Positions 6,207 through 7,816 of a DNA stretch of 7,816 nucleotides are shown in pieces. The stretch is from assembly GCA_030038035.1 (NCBI GenBank), contig JASHPP010000015.1, positions 1 to 7,816 on the forward strand, read 5' to 3'. The translations under genes were made by a program, and so were the position numbers. Positions within the stretch are counted from its first letter, which is position 1. The number at the start of each line of letters is the position of its first letter. This DNA is from Trebonia sp. (lineage in GTDB: Bacteria > Actinomycetota > Actinomycetes > Streptosporangiales > Streptosporangiaceae). The notes below the pieces were generated by a model. The model made no database searches. It worked only from the letters and a program-made list of their open reading frames with translations, and had not been told where the DNA came from.

Positions 6207-7013
6207 TTAATTGAAGATTCGTGGGTCGGAGATGGCGCCGCTGGCGACGAGCATGACGTACAGGTCGGTCAGCATCAGCGTGCCGAGCGTGATCCAGGCG
6301 AGCTGCATGTGCCGCGCGTTCAGCCAGGACACCTTCGTCCAGATCCAGTACCTGACGGGGTGCTTGGAGAAGTGCTTCAGCCGGCCGCCCGTGATGTGCC
6401 TGCAGGAGTGGCAGGACAGCGTGTAGCACCACAGCAGGATCACGTTCGCCAGCATGATGAGCGAGCCGAGGCCGAACCCGAAGTTCCCGTCCGGCCCGCG
6501 GAACGCCTGGGCCGCGTCCCAGGTGTTGAGCAGCGAGATCGCGAGCACCACGTAGAAGAAGTACCTGTGCAGGTTCTGCACGATCAGCGGGAACCTGGTC
6601 TCGCCGGTGTACCTCGCGTGCGGCTCGCGCACCGCGCACGAAGGCGGGGACTGCCAGAACGACCGGTAGTAGGCGCGCCGGTAGTAGTAACAGCTCAGCC
6701 GGAACCCGAGCACGAACACCAGCGAGACGAACGCGTACGGGATAACCGGGGGTACGGCGGGGATCCACCTGCCAAGCGTCGACGCCTCCGGCAGGCACTC
6801 GCCGTTGACGCAGGGCGAGTAGAACGGCGTGAGATAGTGGTACTGCGGTACGTAGTACCAGTGTCCGGTGAACACGCGGACCGTCGCGTAGGTCAGCCAG
6901 ATGGTCAGCAGCGTCACGACGACGACCGGCGCCTGCCACCACCTGTCCTTGCGGAGGGTCCGGTCGGAGATCTGCGCCCGCGTTCTAGCCGGCGCTTCCG
7001 ATATTTGAGTCAT
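6207..7013 (-). CDS. sdhC: Succinate dehydrogenase membrane anchor, five-helix single-subunit type
   Basis: This 268-residue protein has five apparent membrane helices, at about 26-48, 88-110, 149-170, 181-200 and 237-258. It sits first in an operon with sdhA and sdhB, so it is the anchor that holds the complex in the membrane and carries the quinone site. No separate sdhD follows, as in the Sdh1 operon of mycobacteria (Rv0249c-like). Candidate haem or quinone-site histidines are H149, H202, H206 and H235; which ones bind haem cannot be decided here. Two Cys pairs stand out: C68/C73 in SPCVNGECLP, in the long loop between helices 1 and 2, and C201/C204 in SCHSCRHI at the end of helix 4, close to C196. 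The start ATG has GAGGA at 7023-7027, nine bases upstream. Assignment rests on helix pattern, motifs and operon position. Confidence 0.88.
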   Translation of the reverse strand: MTQISEAPARTRAQISDRTLRKDRWWQAPVVVVTLLTIWLTYATVRVFTGHWYYVPQYHYLTPFYSPCVNGECLPEASTLGRWIPAVPPVIPYAFVSLVFVLGFRLSCYYYRRAYYRSFWQSPPSCAVREPHARYTGETRFPLIVQNLHRYFFYVVLAISLLNTWDAAQAFRGPDGNFGFGLGSLIMLANVILLWCYTLSCHSCRHITGGRLKHFSKHPVRYWIWTKVSWLNARHMQLAWITLGTLMLTDLYVMLVASGAISDPRIFN

Positions 7014-7035
7014 ACTTCAGCGTCCTCGGAGCCTT

Positions 7036-7059
7036 GAGCGTGATCGTAACGCGACGCGT
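7036..7059 (-). promoter_or_regulatory. Candidate sdhCAB promoter with an overlapping small palindrome
   Basis: On the minus strand, TACGAT (7048-7043) fits a TANNNT -10 box and would give a leader of about 20 bases before the sdhC ATG, enough for the GAGGA ribosome binding site. Directly upstream lies an 11-bp palindrome, ACGCG-A-CGCGT (7049-7059), which a repressor could occupy. I see no TTGTGA/TCACAA-type Rex site nearby. No good -35 box was found, so the promoter call is tentative. Confidence 0.3.
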
Positions 7060-7136
7060 ATCCGGGCCGCCCCTCGCCCCGAATGGACGGACCGGGGGTG
7101 CCCGCGCATGGCGACGTCCATGAACCTATTCCAGTT

Positions 7137-7181
7137 AGTCTCAGGATGCCGCATCGGACGGCCCTTCCAGCATGTGAGACT
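7137..7181 (-). terminator. Hairpin just after the S9 peptidase stop codon
   Basis: AGTCTCA (7137-7143) pairs with TGAGACT (7175-7181), and inside them ATGC (7146-7149) pairs with GCAT (7170-7173), giving an 11-bp stem with a small bulge. The outer arm begins two bases after the peptidase stop (7184-7186), the right place to end that transcript before the sdh promoter. A second short palindrome, GATGC-C-GCATC, lies at 7145-7155. There is no T-run, which is common among actinobacterial terminators but weakens the call. Confidence 0.4.
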
Positions 7182-7183
7182 GG

Positions 7184-7816
7184 CTACATTCCGCCGCCGC
7201 CGGAAAGAGCCGACCGCAGGAACTCCACCTGCAGCAGCAGCAGGTTCTCCGCGACGACCTCCTGCGGGGTCATGTGCGTCACACCGGACAGCGGCAGCAC
7301 CGAATGCGGGTACCCCGCCGCCAGCAGCGCCGAGGAAAGGCGCAGCGAGTGCGCGACGAACACGTTATCGTCGGCCAGCCCGTGGATGATCAGCAACGGG
7401 CGGGTGACAGACGCCACGGCCCGTTCCGGATCACTGGTCAGCGAACTTACCTCGTAGCCAGCCGGATTGTCCGCGGGGTCGCCGAGGTACCGCTCGGTGT
7501 AGTGGGTGTCGTACAGCCGCCAGTCGGTGACCGGCGCGCCCGCGACCGCCGCGTGGAAGACATCGGGACGCCGCAGCACGGCCAGGGCCGCCAGGTACCC
7601 GCCGAACGACCAGCCGCGGATGCCGACCCGGTGCGCGTCCAGGTCGGGGAACGCCGCCGCGGCCGCGTGCAGCGCCGTGACCTGGTCCGCCAGGATGCCG
7701 GTGGCGAGGTCGCCGGCCACCGCCCGCTCCCAGGCGGGCCCGCGGCCGGGCGTGCCCCTGCCGTCCGCCACCACGACCGCGAACCCCTGCTCGGCGAACC
7801 ACTGCGAGGTCAGGAA
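7184..7816 (-). CDS. S9-family serine peptidase (prolyl oligopeptidase/DPP IV-like), C-terminal part, runs off the right edge
   Basis: The visible 210 residues are the alpha/beta-hydrolase catalytic domain of an S9 peptidase, which removes short peptides or dipeptides, often after proline. The frame is open to the window edge (FLTSQWFAEQGFAVV...), so the start and the N-terminal beta-propeller lie outside. Numbered from the first visible codon, the nucleophile is S70 in GWSFGGYL, the acid is D149 in HGLADDNV (the pattern seen in DPP IV), and the base is H181 in GVTHMTP. The ADGRGTPGRG segment near residue 17-26 is also typical of S9 enzymes. All catalytic residues are intact. The ADDN motif favours a DPP IV-like (S9B/S9C-type) over a classical prolyl oligopeptidase, but without the propeller the subfamily is uncertain. 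It lies upstream of sdhC on the same strand, separated by 170 bases and a hairpin, so it is probably a separate unit. Confidence 0.9.
   Translation of the reverse strand, partial: FLTSQWFAEQGFAVVVADGRGTPGRGPAWERAVAGDLATGILADQVTALHAAAAAFPDLDAHRVGIRGWSFGGYLAALAVLRRPDVFHAAVAGAPVTDWRLYDTHYTERYLGDPADNPAGYEVSSLTSDPERAVASVTRPLLIIHGLADDNVFVAHSLRLSSALLAAGYPHSVLPLSGVTHMTPQEVVAENLLLLQVEFLRSALSGGGGM

Noticed and set aside
5785..6942. Minus-strand open frame (385 codons) spanning the sdhC/sdhA junction
   Set aside because: It is in a different frame from both genes, Arg-rich and without motifs; sdhC and sdhA account for the region.
7014..7136. Possible Rex-type redox operator upstream of sdhC
   Set aside because: No TTGTGA/TCACAA pair or close variant was found; only a short ACGCG-A-CGCGT palindrome is present.

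Overview
The window looks like a chromosomal segment from a high-GC Gram-positive (actinobacterial) genome. Codons end overwhelmingly in G or C, GTG starts occur, and two genes have -10-like boxes placed for leaderless transcripts. The succinate dehydrogenase is of the C-A-B, five-helix-anchor kind known from mycobacteria (Sdh1) and streptomycetes. I cannot name the species from sequence alone.

Layout, left to right. (1) 1-130, minus: the first 43 codons of an undecaprenyl-diphosphate phosphatase (UppP/BacA), cut by the window edge. (2) 131-282: a divergent intergenic region with a perfect 7-3-7 inverted repeat and two CACCAAT repeats 21 bp apart. (3) 283-2316, plus: a secreted modular muramidase, with signal peptide, GH25 catalytic domain, two Ig-like domains and two ricin-type beta-trefoils. 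(4) 2322-3136, minus: a two-gene toxin-antitoxin module, a ribbon-helix-helix antitoxin followed by an overlapping PIN-domain toxin. A 17-bp operator-like palindrome overlaps the putative promoter. The muramidase and toxin genes converge with only 5 bp between their stops. (5) 3137-3465: an intergenic stretch with the operator, another small inverted repeat and an apparently coding but startless 54-codon fragment. (6) 3466-7013, minus: the sdhC-sdhA-sdhB operon. (7) 7014-7183: the sdh upstream region plus a hairpin just after the next gene's stop. (8) 7184-7816, minus: the C-terminal catalytic half of an S9-family (prolyl oligopeptidase/DPP IV-like) serine peptidase, cut by the window edge.

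How the parts work together. The sdh genes form one transcription unit for a membrane-bound succinate:quinone oxidoreductase: flavoprotein, three-cluster iron-sulfur subunit and a single anchor, with no separate sdhD. The UppP/muramidase pair shares a divergent promoter region and a cell-wall theme, but a functional link is only inferred. The toxin-antitoxin pair is self-contained and probably autoregulated. Most of the window is ordinary chromosome. The less ordinary points are the Asn at an expected metal-binding Asp of the PIN toxin, the long N-terminal extension of its antitoxin, the decayed sixfold lectin repeat of the muramidase, the Cys/His cluster in SdhC and the gene fragment behind sdhB. 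I found no clearly new multi-gene system.
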